64,000 bases of DNA from positions 33,922,052 to 33,986,051 of the forward strand of contig CM026565.1 of assembly GCA_015143295.1 (NCBI GenBank). The letters are read 5' to 3'. A program made the translations under genes and the position numbers. Positions 23,505-34,540 of the stretch are shown one piece after another. Position 1 is the first letter of the stretch; every line of letters begins with the position of its first letter. The notes under the pieces were generated by a model, which saw only the letters and a list, made by a program, of their open reading frames with translations, did no database searches and was not told where the DNA came from. This DNA is from Tetracentron sinense (taxonomy: Eukaryota > Streptophyta > Magnoliopsida > Trochodendrales > Trochodendraceae).

Positions 23505-23660
23505 AATTGTCTTGCCCTCAACTAGGTTGACAAATGTCCCTTTTGACACTATTAAATTGTGGTTAAGTTTTACTAATCCTAAGGGTTCAACCATGTAACA
23601 TTGGTTTTTAGAAAAAAAATATTTTAAAAAAGTTAACCACATGAGTTTGATTTTTTTAAC
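23505..23660. mobile_element. MITE core fragment
   Basis: Carries 'attgtggttaagttttacta', 'gggttcaaccatgtaacatt' and 'ggtttttagaaaaaaaatat', the core shared by several MITEs in this window. Terminal repeats are not clear. Confidence 0.5.
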
Positions 23661-24448
23661 GAGGTTTTCATGTTATTGATTTCGAGGTGTAATGCTTCTT
23701 CTCATATGCCCCCTATTGGTATTAGTGGAATATGATTGACCTATAATACAGAACTTATAGGTGTAACGGTCCTAGTGAATGATCATTGTTCGGGAACAAA
23801 ACAATAAGTTTTAAGGGTTTCGCAGTTAAAGGGATATGTGAGTGAGCCAGACGGTTTTGGTCTGGCAAGAGCCAGACCAAATCCGATCCCTTTTAGCAAG
23901 TACCTTTAGCAAGTATTAAGAATGCTAACCACAGTCCCACTTTCACCTTTTAAGATAATAAATAAATAAATGATTTTGCGTAATGGGCTGACACAAAATC
24001 AATTATTTAATTTATTATTTAGGAAATGTGAGGACTGTGATAGTATTCTTTAAAAAAAATAAAATTGTGAGAGTATGCTTAACAATCCTCTAACTAGTAA
24101 AGGATGATACTAATTAGCATGATAAAATATGGGGGTGGCAAAGGACCTAATGGTGCAGGTTCGGATCAAGCTTATTAAAAAATTATTAAAATGTAAGTCT
24201 AAGCATAGCACATTAACAACCCTAGTGATGGTGTTGTGTGCCTCTATTTGAGGTAGGTCCTTAGGTTTGACTTGAGATGAAAGAGTTTCAACCGGATTAC
24301 TAACCCCCAACTACTAACAACCTTTAATAAATAAAAAAACTACTAACAACCAATTATGTTGGTACCATAAAATAAAAATAAAAAAACTATTTAATAAAAA
24401 AAATTATGAACAATTTCTTAAGTGAATTAAGCCTGCACAGCTGCACCC

Positions 24449-24846
24449 TAGGGTTTGAAATACCATCGGGATCTTGCCAAATCTCGGTTTCGTTCCCATC
24501 CTCGAAACCAAAATCACCCATATTTCGGATTTGTAGATTTTGGTCAAAATTTCAGAAATTTAATTTTAAATTATTTTTAAAATAAAATTCTAAAATATTC
24601 TTAATTTTTTGAAATATTTATCAAATTATCAAACATAATTAAAAAATCAAATAATGCTATTATACAAATATATTAAATTAAAATAAAATATTATTTCGAT
24701 AGAACTTTTTTGGAATTTCATGAAATATCATAAGTATATTTAATTTAATAAAATATTAAAAAAAATTAAAATTCCAAAATTTCGTCGATATATTTGAAAT
24801 TTTTGAAATTTCCACTCGGGCTGGAGGATCGAAATTTCAAACCTTG
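24449..24846. mobile_element. hAT-like foldback MITE, GAAATTTCG family
   Basis: 8-bp target duplication CTGCACCC (24441-24448 and 24847-24854). Ends 'tagggtttgaaat' and, inverted, 'caaggtttgaaat'. The interior consists largely of words such as gaaatttcg, ttcggat and aaaattcc. A related truncated piece follows (about 24890-25160). The orthologous copy is 40192-40595, so insertion predates the duplication. Confidence 0.8.
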
Positions 24847-25494
24847 CTGCACCCTCACTCCCTAGTATTATTAGTAAAAGCAAACATATTCTCAAGTGGA
24901 ATTTCATGAAATTTATCTGTTTATTTTTATTGAAATTTCGTGAAATTTATATGTTTATTTTGAAAATTAAATAATAATATTTATATAATTATTTAAAATT
25001 TTAATAAAATATTATTTTTATAACATATATAGTTAGTAAAAATATTAATAAATTGGAATCCAAAATTCTACCGAGATACCGAAATTTTTTGGGATTTCGA
25101 TTCGGGTTAATTGACTGAAATCATCGATAATATATTGGTTTCAAACCTTGTTGAGTAGAAGAAAAACTCGTTATCTAGAATGAGAAAAATATTCACACTT
25201 TTTTTCCCCCACACACAAGGACTCATAATATCTAGCGTTATCAACTGATATTATTTACTAGGCTCAACCCGAAACCTAACACATTTACAAAGACTTTGAA
25301 TCTAAATTCAACCCAATTGCCACCCCTATATTTGTGTGGTTAGTATCTATTGTAGACTTGTAGTTGGTGAAGCAGGTGGATATTTCAAATATCAATACCC
25401 TCATGGACTTATCCCGGATCATTGGATGACACGCAACCAAATTTGCTTCCCCAGTACGAGGATACTGGCACTTTGATGCGTATACATTAAAATT

Positions 25495-26046
25495 GGGATT
25501 TTTCCCTAAATACACCCGGGGTTTCTTGAGACCTCCAAAATACACCCCACTTTTAAAAACTTCCCCAAATACACCTGAATTTTTTTAAAGTCTATTATAC
25601 CCTTTAACCCAAATAATGGATAAAGGTAAGAAACTTGAGTCTCTCCCTACCACCGTGTAACTCTCTTCTCCCCACCTCTCTTCTTCCTCACCATTCTTCC
25701 CACTAGCTCCCTCCGTCTCACGCTGCCGTATCCTGTCGCTGCTCCACCGTTAGCTCCCGTGGTGGTTAATGCTCTCACATTTGATTTTAGCTCACGATAA
25801 ACCCTTTTTTTAAAAAAAAAATCTCTTTGTGCTTTTGGATCTTCATTTCTTGAGATGGTTTTTTCGCATATTGTAGTAACCCGTTGCTTTGAGTTGCAAA
25901 ATTGTTGTTGCAGACATGGCTTTTTCTGGTTTTGTACAGTTGAAGACTAGTAGTCGAACTGTACAGAGGGTCTTGAGGCTATAGTAGAAGATCTGGTTTC
26001 AGATTTTTGGCCTTCAAAATACCCAATGAACAAAGATAAAACTCTC

Positions 26047-26088
<42 letters not shown>

Positions 26089-27301
26089 AATTAATAAAAA
26101 CAAATAGATGAGTCTCTGATTCCTATAATGCCTTGAGAAGGATGGCATCGTCATTTTCTAAGCTCTTTATGTTAATTTTATTTTTGATTTAGGTTTTAAG
26201 TTTTGATTTTTGGGGGGTTTTACTTGTAAGAAGAATCGATCTCTTTATGTTAGTTTTATTTTTGATTTATTTTTCTTTAAAAAGAAACAATCTCTTTATC
26301 GTGTTATAGTTAATCGTGATTTTTCCATCATCTAGTTATAGTTAATCGTGACTTTAAGAAGAAATTGGTTTAGATTGTTATTTTTCTTTAAAAAGAAACG
26401 ATCTCTTTTCATGTTAAATTCAAAAAAATTAGGGGTTTTGTTTTGAAAGAATATAAACGAGGAATAGAAACAATCACATGTTGATCTTTTTCTATAAAAA
26501 ATTGCAGTTGATGTTAAGACACTTAATCCGTTTATACACTTAATCTGATTTTATGATCGTTAATTATAGTGCAATTAATCGTGAATTTTTTGGAAATGTT
26601 ACGATCAATCGTGAATTGATTGAAAACTTCAATCACGAAATGGTAGACAAATCACGATCAACCGTCAAATACTCGCGGTCAATCAATGGTAATGGTTGGA
26701 CGCTAACTTATCACAATTGACTGACCGCTAACTAGTTAAAATAAAGATTGATCGTGAATATTTTGATCTGATCGTGATATTTATATATTGATCGTAAGTT
26801 TCTGTAAATGATCGCGAAAATCAGAAATGTGATACTCTTCAACCTCTCGACTTCGAATCATTCAAGATGGAGGATCCCTTCATGAATTCTCCATTTTACT
26901 TTAAAAAATCTTCTATTAAATAAAAAAAATGATTCTAAAATAAGAGAGTGAATGATAGAAAGAAGTTGGAGAGATGAAAGAATAAATCCTAACTTTCATC
27001 TTATAGAAAATGGAGAGGATGGATGGTGAGAGTACTAACCACCACGGGATCCAACGACGGAGTAATGGCGGGAGACGGCGGCGTGAGATGGAGGAAGCCA
27101 GTGGGAAAAATGGTGAAGAAGAAGAGCGATTACGGTGGGGGGAAGAGAAACTCTTGCCTCTTAAGTTTCTTTTACCTTTTATTTTCATTGAAGGGTAAAA
27201 TGGTCTTAAAATAAGTTTCAGGTGTATTTTGAGAAGATTTTAAAAGTGGGGTGTATTTTGGGAGTCTCAAGAAACCCCAGGTGTATTTAGGGAAAAATCC
27301 C
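25495..27301. mobile_element. Non-autonomous Mutator-like element (TIR-MULE), 1.8 kb
   Basis: Perfect 9-bp target duplication ATTAAAATT (25486-25494 and 27302-27310). Copy B has the single unoccupied site at 41235-41243. The terminal inverted repeats exceed 100 bp and start GGGATTTTTCCCTAAATACA on both strands. The interior has a (TA)n tract (about 26052-26083) and many 'gatcaatcgtgaa' words (26570-26820). No transposase reading frame was seen. Whether the interior is captured host sequence (Pack-MULE) could not be decided. Confidence 0.92.
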
Positions 27302-27317
27302 ATTAAAATTTAAAACC

Positions 27318-27592
27318 AAATCTTCTAAGTGGCAAATTCGGTCTCACCCCTTAGGTCGTCACATATCCCTTTTGACCCCTTAAATGTAGTTAGGATTCAC
27401 ACATCCTTACTATTCACCCACACATCCTTGTTTTTCTTTTTCTTTTTTAATATTAATTTTTTTTTAAATATTACAACATTTTTAATAGTTTGAAAAAAAA
27501 ACCAAAGATGGGTGTGTGAACCATATTAACCCGGGCTAAGGGGTGTTAAAAAGAGACACGTGATATAAGGGTGATAACCGGATTTGGTTCCT
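27318..27592. mobile_element. MITE-like repeat with 'accaaatc' ends and shared core
   Basis: Left 'aaccaaatcttctaagtggc', right 'gataaccggatttggttcc' (inverted: ggaaccaaatccggttatc). The interior has 'ttaaatgtagttaggattca', a 'tgtttttc' stretch and 'acacgtgatataagggtgat'. Orthologous to 41264-41572. Boundaries approximate. Confidence 0.5.
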
Positions 27593-28130
27593 TAAATTTA
27601 CATGCCCGTGCTCACCAGCTTTTGTCCATGGGAAGTCCGTACCCTTCCTTAACAGAATATGTTTTCCATGCTGTGAGAATAACATGCTACCACATCTGCC
27701 TCATGTGGAGGGTGTATCTTGGCTTGAAATCGAGTTTCGAAATAATTTAAAAAATTGTAAAAGATTTGTGTTGATCCTTGTGCTCCTTTAACCCAAAAAA
27801 AAAAATCCTTGGGCTTCACATAAATGATTTTATAACATAAATTATATTATTTACGTTATAAGCGTTTCCATAAAGATAATTTTTATTAATATTTTTTGTT
27901 TGGTTGTATCTATAATATAAGGATCTTTTTTTTTTAATGTTATTTGTTTGTGTGTTTTTTTACTTGTGTTTATTGTAAATAAACATTAAAAATTCATACT
28001 TTTATGATTTTGAAAAATGACAATGTAGAGAAGGGTAGGGCGGAGCCATGATTTTCTTGTGGGGGGCTAACAATGGGGTGTGGGGGTTCAAGGTGTAGGC
28101 ACCATTTTTTTTTTTTGAGCTCCAAATTCG

Positions 28131-28286
28131 TGTCATTAGAAATAAAACTCCGAATGTCCCTGACACCAAAAAAATGATCAACATTATTGCAATTCGAACT
28201 GTCACTATCATTCCAACAATGAATGTTTTTATCTGTATCATTTCTAACGGGGTCTTCACTTTCACTGGTATTTCCAATAGGACCTC
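28131..28286 (-). pseudogene. accD: Plastid accD fragment (acetyl-CoA carboxylase beta subunit, N-terminal region)
   Basis: The minus-strand frame reads '[20 protein letters not shown]' followed by a stretch ending '[17 protein letters not shown]'. This is typical of the variable N-terminal part of plastid accD, upstream of the catalytic domain. It is too short to encode anything. Confidence 0.85.
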
Positions 28287-28413
28287 GTGGGATCCAGGCG
28301 GTCCGGGGGGGACCACTATGGCTCCTCTCTTCTCGAGAATTCATACATCCCTTATCAGTGTATGGATAACTATCTCTCGAGCACAGGTTTAGGTTCAGCC
28401 TCAATGAGAAAAT

Positions 28414-28516
28414 AAAATGGAGCACTATTTTTGAAACAGGATTTAAAGTAGTGGATCTTTTAGCTCCTTTTCGCCGTGGAGGAAAAATAGGACTATTTGG
28501 GGGAGTTGGAGTGGGT
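28414..28516 (+). pseudogene. atpB: Plastid atpB fragment (ATP synthase beta, P-loop region)
   Basis: The plus-strand frame reads '[20 protein letters not shown]' then '[10 protein letters not shown]'. This is the segment leading into the Walker A loop of the beta subunit; the final GKT lysine and threonine are cut off at the junction with rps8. The plastid protein normally reads [17 protein letters not shown], so there are a few substitutions. Confidence 0.85.
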
Positions 28517-28640
28517 CGGCTGATACGTTTTAAAATAGTTCTATATGGTCCTTTCTTATTCCTTCTATGTCGCAAGGTTAAAACCAAGAAATATTTGTTG
28601 CTTTTCCGATGTTTCCTCACGTTTTCGATGAAATATTCAA
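28517..28640 (-). pseudogene. rps8: Plastid rps8 fragment (ribosomal protein S8)
   Basis: The minus-strand frame reads '[20 protein letters not shown]' followed by '[20 protein letters not shown]', the central part of plastid S8 with a two-residue loss in the 'ILNLKRISRPG' segment. It abuts the atpB piece in opposite orientation. Confidence 0.88.
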
Positions 28641-29123
28641 TTAATTGAATTCGAGCCTGAACCCAAGTTTCGTTGAGCTTGAATCCACTTTTATAAATTG
28701 CATTTCATTTCAATTGGAATTCGCTTATCCTCGATATACGAGGATCCCCGCTAAGCATCTATGGGTCATTTTATTAATTTGTGTCCATTTGTAAGGAGTA
28801 TATATTTTTTAAAGTTAACGGCCTGCTCCTTTTGCCCATGGCTATATCATCTTCAATTAAATAATTTAAGAATAATTTTCTTTCTAAAGTTGAGGGGCAA
28901 CTTCCCCCCATTGCCCTATGTCTATGCCCTCTTAAATTAAATAATGAAAGTATAAATTTAATATTTTTTTCTCCTCTAAAGTTCAAGAGGGGCTATTGCC
29001 CTCGGCAGCCCTGGATATGCCCCTCCTCCCAAGCTATGCCCCCTTACTGTTGTTTTGTATTCAAAAGTTGAGGGGGGCTGGCCCCATGTGGCTCCATCCA
29101 TAGAGAAGGTTATATATATATAT

Positions 29124-29356
29124 AGCAACATTCCTAACATCTTAGTTGTTAGGAGACTCTGGTAAACAGTAGACTCTTAATCGTTAGATTATAAACTCAT
29201 TTAAATCCAACCCTACATCCAGGATAAGTGATTTTTGTAAAACTACATTAATTTAATTCTAAGAAATCACAAACTCATTTAAATTTCACCCTACATTCAA
29301 GATAGATGATTTTTGTATAACTACCCTTAATTCTAGGAAACCACACGAGATGTGTT

Positions 29357-29387
<31 letters not shown>

Positions 29388-29903
29388 AGTTTTTTTTTCT
29401 AAGAACCTAAAAGAAGAGGTTGAACCCTAGATAAAAGATGAAATTTTGGATTAATACCTTCTTAACCACAATTAAAAGGACACATGTTGGGTTGAGATTC
29501 AACCAAATATGATTTAGCAAAAAAACATCATTTTCGTTCTCACTGTAATTTCTTTTTCTAAAAACCTAAATAAAAGAAGTTGAACCCATGAAATTTTGGG
29601 TTAATATCTTCTTAACTACAGTTAAAAAGACCTCTGTTGAATTGTGATTCAATCAAATATGATTAAAAAAAAGTAACATGAGAGAGATAATATGAGAGAA
29701 AGAGTGAGTGACTATGAGAGAGAGCAAGGAAAAATATGAAACTCCTATTTTAGGGGGGAAGTTGGTTACGTGTTAGGTAGTTTGTGTTAGGTAGTTTGTG
29801 GTTCTAATTTCATCTCTTGAATTTGAAAGTAGTATTGATCTAACGGCCATAATTGCGTAACTTACTAGAATCTCTAGTAAGCTAAGCCAAAGAAAACTCT
29901 TCT
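29124..29903. mobile_element. Non-autonomous DNA transposon between AT tracts, copy A
   Basis: Related by its ends to 16782-17607: sub-terminal 'cgttagat' on both sides and 'ctctagtaagcta' at the right. It contains an internal imperfect direct repeat ('gttgaaccc..gaaattttgg.ttaat' near 29425 and 29580). Orthologous to 46925-47703. Confidence 0.55.
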
Positions 29904-30240
29904 ATATATATTTATATTGAAGACAAAGCGGGGCATCCAAATACTGAAATTCCAATTCTAATCTTCTAATTGTAGTTTTCACCTCCAGTTCTTGATATTC
30001 AGACGGGTCCTAGGTATGGATAAAATTATACTACATTATTTTAATATCATAAAATAGGAAAACATTCATAGCCACACGAGCAGAATAAATCATAAATCAA
30101 TCCGTTATTCCAAGACAAAAGGCTAATATTAGTGTTCACATTGGAAATAATGTCTGCTTGTCTCATTCACTCTACGATGGGGATTTTTTTTTGTTGTTTT
30201 TTGCACCCCAAGGGCGCTTATAAGGCTGTTAGGTTTGGAT

Positions 30241-30545
30241 CAATGTTTTCATAACCCGATCGGTGGTCCGACCGGCTGGGTTGCCGGTTCCCAATTGACT
30301 GGTTCAGCCGGTTTGATCAGTCTAGTTCTATAGTGTCCTTTTTTTTTTATTAAAAATTAAATTTTCCTTATTTTTATCCTATTATGATCGGTTCTGACCG
30401 GTTCTAACAACTATATCCAGTTCAACTGGTCGATTCTTAAATAAAAACGGCCGGTTTTTAAAGTGGTCCGATTTTTGGGTTTTTGGAAATCGGTGAGGGG
30501 ACGGTTTCTCCGGTTCGACTGGTCGGTCTAGTTCTAATAACACTA
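30241..30545. mobile_element. hAT-like foldback MITE, CCGGTT family, copy A
   Basis: Perfect 8-bp target duplication GTTTGGAT (30233-30240 and 30546-30553). Ends 'caatgttttcataacc' and, inverted, 'tagtgttattagaac'. The interior is built from ccggtt, gaccgg and aaccgg words. Orthologous to 48030-48323. Confidence 0.82.
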
Positions 30546-30614
30546 GTTTGGATTTGTAACCTGCCTATGCAGTACTAGACCGTCCTTAACGTGCATATAT
30601 CAACCTCTACGAGA

Positions 30615-30966
30615 TGTCACGTGCGTATATTTAGTCCCACACCAGTCATGTATTGGGCGTTCCGACCCATTGGTGTGGGAGTAGACAGCATCTAAATTGG
30701 CTAGTCATTTCGGTTGACAAGCGCTCCGTGACAAGTGGTGTTAGAGCCGATCCAGGGACATCGGGGGTGTTGGACGGATTCATAGCACGTTGGGATTCAA
30801 GGGTGGATCCCCCTAATGAGAGCGACAGGGATTTAGGCGGGAGAACCTGTTACGTGCGTATGTTTAGTCTCATACCAGCCATGTACTGGGCGTTCCAGGC
30901 CATTGGTGTGGGAGTAGACAATATCTGAATTAGCTAGTCACTTCGGTTGGCAAGCGCTCCGTGACA
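30615..30966 (+). mobile_element. TRIM (terminal-repeat retrotransposon in miniature), 352 bp
   Basis: Two 119-bp direct terminal repeats (30615-30733 and 30848-30966), each starting TGT.ACGTGCGTAT and ending CGCTCCGTGACA. One base after the left repeat lies a primer-binding site, GTGGTGTTAGAGCC, near the initiator-Met tRNA complement. A purine-rich tract, 'ggcgggagaacc', precedes the right repeat. GAGA flanks each side (30611-30614 and 30967-30970). Copy B has one uninterrupted GAGA (48693-48696). It has no coding capacity. Confidence 0.9.
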
Positions 30967-31109
30967 GAGAGCTTTCCCAATATTTGAAGTTGGTGTCCTT
31001 AAATTGGCACAAGTAATGCCAGTTATATGCCTCCTACGTAGGGCTGTCAAAGGGTAGGGTCGGGGCTAGGCAGGGGTCAAGGGAAGTAAGAAGCCCTGTT
31101 GATAGTGAA

Positions 31110-31436
31110 CGAATCACAGCCAATCATGAATGAATTGAGGGAGAGTTCAATTCTTCCCAAGGATCAACACGTGTCCTTTTTAACTCTTAAGGTTTTACCA
31201 TCTAAACTTGGTTTTTAGATTTTATTTTTTATTTTTTTAATTTGACCCTATTAAAATTTCTTACATCTAAAGTTCAAATTTTTTTTTTATACCTTTTCTA
31301 AAAACCAAGGTTAGATTATTGAGCCCTAAGGTTTTAGGAATCTTAACCACGGTTAATAGGGGTTAGCAAGGGCATGTGTTGACTTGTGGGTCCGATTGAA
31401 CTCTCCCTTAGTTCAATTACGATTGGTTGTGATTCG
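31110..31436. mobile_element. MITE with long inverted ends and G-box-like CACGTG, copy A
   Basis: The left end 'cgaatcacagccaatcatga' followed by 'gggagagttcaat' is mirrored at the right by 'attgaactctccc' and 'gattggttgtgattcg'. The inverted repeat continues about 60 bp inward, reaching 'aacacgtgtcc' at the left and 'gggcatgtgttgac' at the right. Shared core 'aaccaaggttagatta' inside. Orthologous to 48835-49192. Confidence 0.75.
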
Positions 31437-32900
31437 ATCTGATTCCTTTGACATCTCTCCATCTGCAAAGAATTCGCGATAACCAGGATTGACTAAGCCC
31501 TACCCTATGCTACAGGGTCAGGACAGGCCCAGAGGGTGGGAAAGAAAAGCGAGAAATTATTTTTCATTCAAGATAACATGCTTTTTTTATATATTGAATG
31601 TCAGCCCAACAAATAAAAAACTGAAATTATTTAGAATAAAATAAATATAAAAATAAGGTACAACAAGTATAATAATAAAAATAGATAAAATAGAATGTCA
31701 ATCAAAGTGTTAGGGATAATTACAATGTTAGGGTTAGAAAATCAGCCAATCAAAGGCTTAGGATTAGGGTTTCAAGGGATTAAGATTAGAATTTTAAAGG
31801 GCTTGAGTTAGGATGGGGTGTCAAAGGGTAGGGTAGGGCATGGATTAGTCCTAACTCTGTCCTTACTTATAAGGTAAAGACACTAACCCTGTCCTTGCCC
31901 TTCAATGGCTTAGATTGACTAGGCCCTAACCCTGCACTATAGGGTAGGGTCAGGCAATGTACTCTTGTTAAAGAAATTTTCTTTTACAGACCTACTTTAC
32001 GCAATACTTGACCACCCGTACCATATATATCAACCACCGCGAGAACTTTTTGGAGATTTGAACTCTGTCGTGTCCCTTGATTAGTATAAGTAATGCCACT
32101 TGTCCACTAAAATTATAAAATATTTAACTCTAGTTAAGAATTTTTAACCCTTAAAGGTTAATATTTGTTTAGTATTTCTTTTAAAAAAACTAAAATTATA
32201 TTATTGTAGTCCAAGGATTAATGAATTTTAATCATAATTAATAAGAGTTAAAAGAGGCACGTGTTAGTCTGAGGTTGTGATTGAACTCTTCCTAAGTCCA
32301 ATCGCAATTGGCTGTGATTCGAACTCCGTCAGGCAGCTTTTGGGTTGTTACGATTATGTCAGCTCATTTTCCTGGTTTTTTTTTTCCAGAAATGTTAGCC
32401 TCAGTTGCAAATCTTTGTACGGAGATCGAGCTTGTTAAGCTTATTAAATCCAATCTCAAACCTAAATATTCGAGCTCAAGCTTAGGTCAAGCATGTTCAA
32501 GACAAGCTCAACCTTAGCCAAGCTCTGCTCGAATACACCCCTAAAGCAACCTTGTTTTTTTTTTATATGATAATTAATCATAATTTAGTTAAGCTTAACC
32601 ATAATTAAAAGGGACACTGGGACATCGCGATATGATAGTCACTGCCATTTTTTTTTTAATTCAACTCGTAAAAAGACTTTTTGTATGTGAGAATTCATGC
32701 CCAAAAAATGCTAGTCCGTAATTACTTAAACATCAAATACTATGGTGTGTTTGGATTTGATTATTTTAACAATAAACCTTTATAATATAATTATTGGACA
32801 TATAACTACTAAAAAAATTATTACAAAATAAATAAACAGGTCAAAGCTATTTGAGATAATACTGGTTAAAATGATAGCAGTTTCATAAAACTGATAAAAT

Positions 32901-33067
32901 CACCATGGAGTTAGCCCAGTGGTAAGTGGTAGTGTATGCCCTCACTCGGAGGGAGGTTTCAGGACCAATCTTGAGGGGTGTGTCGCCACCCTTAGTCAAG
33001 CTTTCAATTCTATGCCTTCACTTAGAGATACTAATACCAATGACACTTGGATTCTCCCCAAAAAAAA
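32901..33067 (+). mobile_element. tRNA-derived SINE, copy A
   Basis: Starts caccatggagttagcccagt. The A box is TTAGCCCAGTGGTAAG and the B box about GGTTTCAGGACC, as in polymerase III promoters. It ends in an A-run. Target duplication GATAAAAT (32893-32900) and GATTAAAT (33068-33075). The orthologous copy is 50647-50800, so it predates the duplication. Confidence 0.82.
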
Positions 33068-34540
33068 GATTAAATTAAACTTGTTATCCAAACAGAATTT
33101 TTGAAATATTAAATATTTTAATTACTTATAATAAAAAAAATCAGAAAAAATCAAATCCAAACAAACCCTTTTAGGATTGGAAAAGGCACCTGCAATGGCT
33201 AACCGATTAAAGCAAAAGTGGTTATTGTTTTGACGGGATGTACAAAAGGGTGTACAAGTAATAGGTTCCTTGTAAAGCAATTATAAGTTAAGTATTTTTG
33301 CAAGCCATTCACCTAAGTGATACATATTTATTTATTTTTGGTTGGACAAGTGACTACATCAAGAGAGCGCTCCTCTTAATTGACACCTACCAATAAAAAT
33401 ATGAAATATAAACATCAACACTTAAAGAGTTGACTAAATCAGATTTTAAAAAATCAAAGATACCTGATATTTTTATTTTTATAATTTTATGTTCGTCAGA
33501 AGGCCAAAAATGGCAGACGATTCCATCCAAGAACTAAATGATTTGCACTCACTTTTGGGTGCATTTAGATTTATGGAGAAATGTCAATTCCATCACACAA
33601 TTCAACTTTGATCGCATGGGATATATTTTTATATGGTGGAATTGGAATTCTCTAATTTCATAAAGAATTAGATGAGTGATTTTAAGGGTAAATTTGTGGA
33701 ATTCAATTTCATAATAAAAATGTCTTATTTGACAAATTCACGTAGATATGAATTTAAAAACGAAAAAGAAACCCTAAGGTTTCATTTCTCCATGAATTTT
33801 AAAAGTACGTCCAAACAATTGAAATTTAATTAGTAGGCTTTAAATCTATGGAATTCAATTCTTGGGCACAATTCCAATTCCATAAATCCAAACACACATA
33901 CTTTTTGCACTCACCTTTACTCGCCGCTTGTAGGGAAAAAAAGGTTAAGGACATGCCACATGTCATTTGTATTTTCCTACTTTTGGGTGAGTTGATTAGC
34001 TTTCCCATCCAAAATTAATGAATATCTTCTATTCATACTGTTTCCCACATAAATAGGTAATATTTTTATCATCAGAGGAAAAATAAGTAAAGTCGAATAT
34101 TAATTAGTTCAGTAAAAATAGTACTTTTATATTTTCTTTTGTATCCTATTATTGTGAATGCACCAACACCATTAGTTGTAGTTAGAACTCGATCCCAACC
34201 CTCATACTTGGAGGATACTCTCCCTGCCTTACCATGAGCAAAAACTAAAGGGTAGATCCATATTTGACCACTACTCAATAATGCAACCACTTTATTATTT
34301 TATAAAAATGGCAGTCCCATGTCATATACCAATAACATGAAATGCTTTGGAAAAAAAAAATTTTGATTGCATAACACATGACAAGTTCTTTATTAGGCGA
34401 ATACATTTCCTTGCTGCTGTCCATTTCCTGGTGGAAAGAAAACTAGGGAAGGAATGAACGTTTAAAACCTCATGGTTGAAAGGTAGAGTATCAGGGGGTT
34501 GAGCTCCTGAATCCCAACTCAAGAATTTGGTTTTAGTGTT

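Larger units (their letters stand above)
28117..28760. other. Nuclear plastid DNA insertion (NUPT), a mosaic of at least three plastid loci
   Basis: Present in copy A only. Copy B has 'ccatttttttttaagggtcaagttcatgggtc' arranged without it, so about 13 bp were replaced. Within about 640 bp there are pieces of plastid accD (minus), atpB (plus) and rps8 (minus), genes that are not adjacent in plastid genomes. Two further stretches (about 28290-28410 and 28640-28760) look plastid-like but were not assigned. This indicates end-joining of several fragments before or during integration. Confidence 0.85.

Noticed and set aside
26052-26083. (TA)n run as a replication or attachment signal
   Set aside because: Simple microsatellite inside a MULE; similar runs occur at 16764-16781, 17608-17620 and 56408-56442.
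27994-28620. 208-codon minus-strand open frame
   Set aside because: It runs through rps8, antisense atpB and accD pieces of inserted plastid DNA plus nuclear flank; a chance fusion, not a gene.
28640-28760. Possible plastid tRNA flank
   Set aside because: Looks plastid-derived, but no gene could be named with confidence and no cloverleaf is present.
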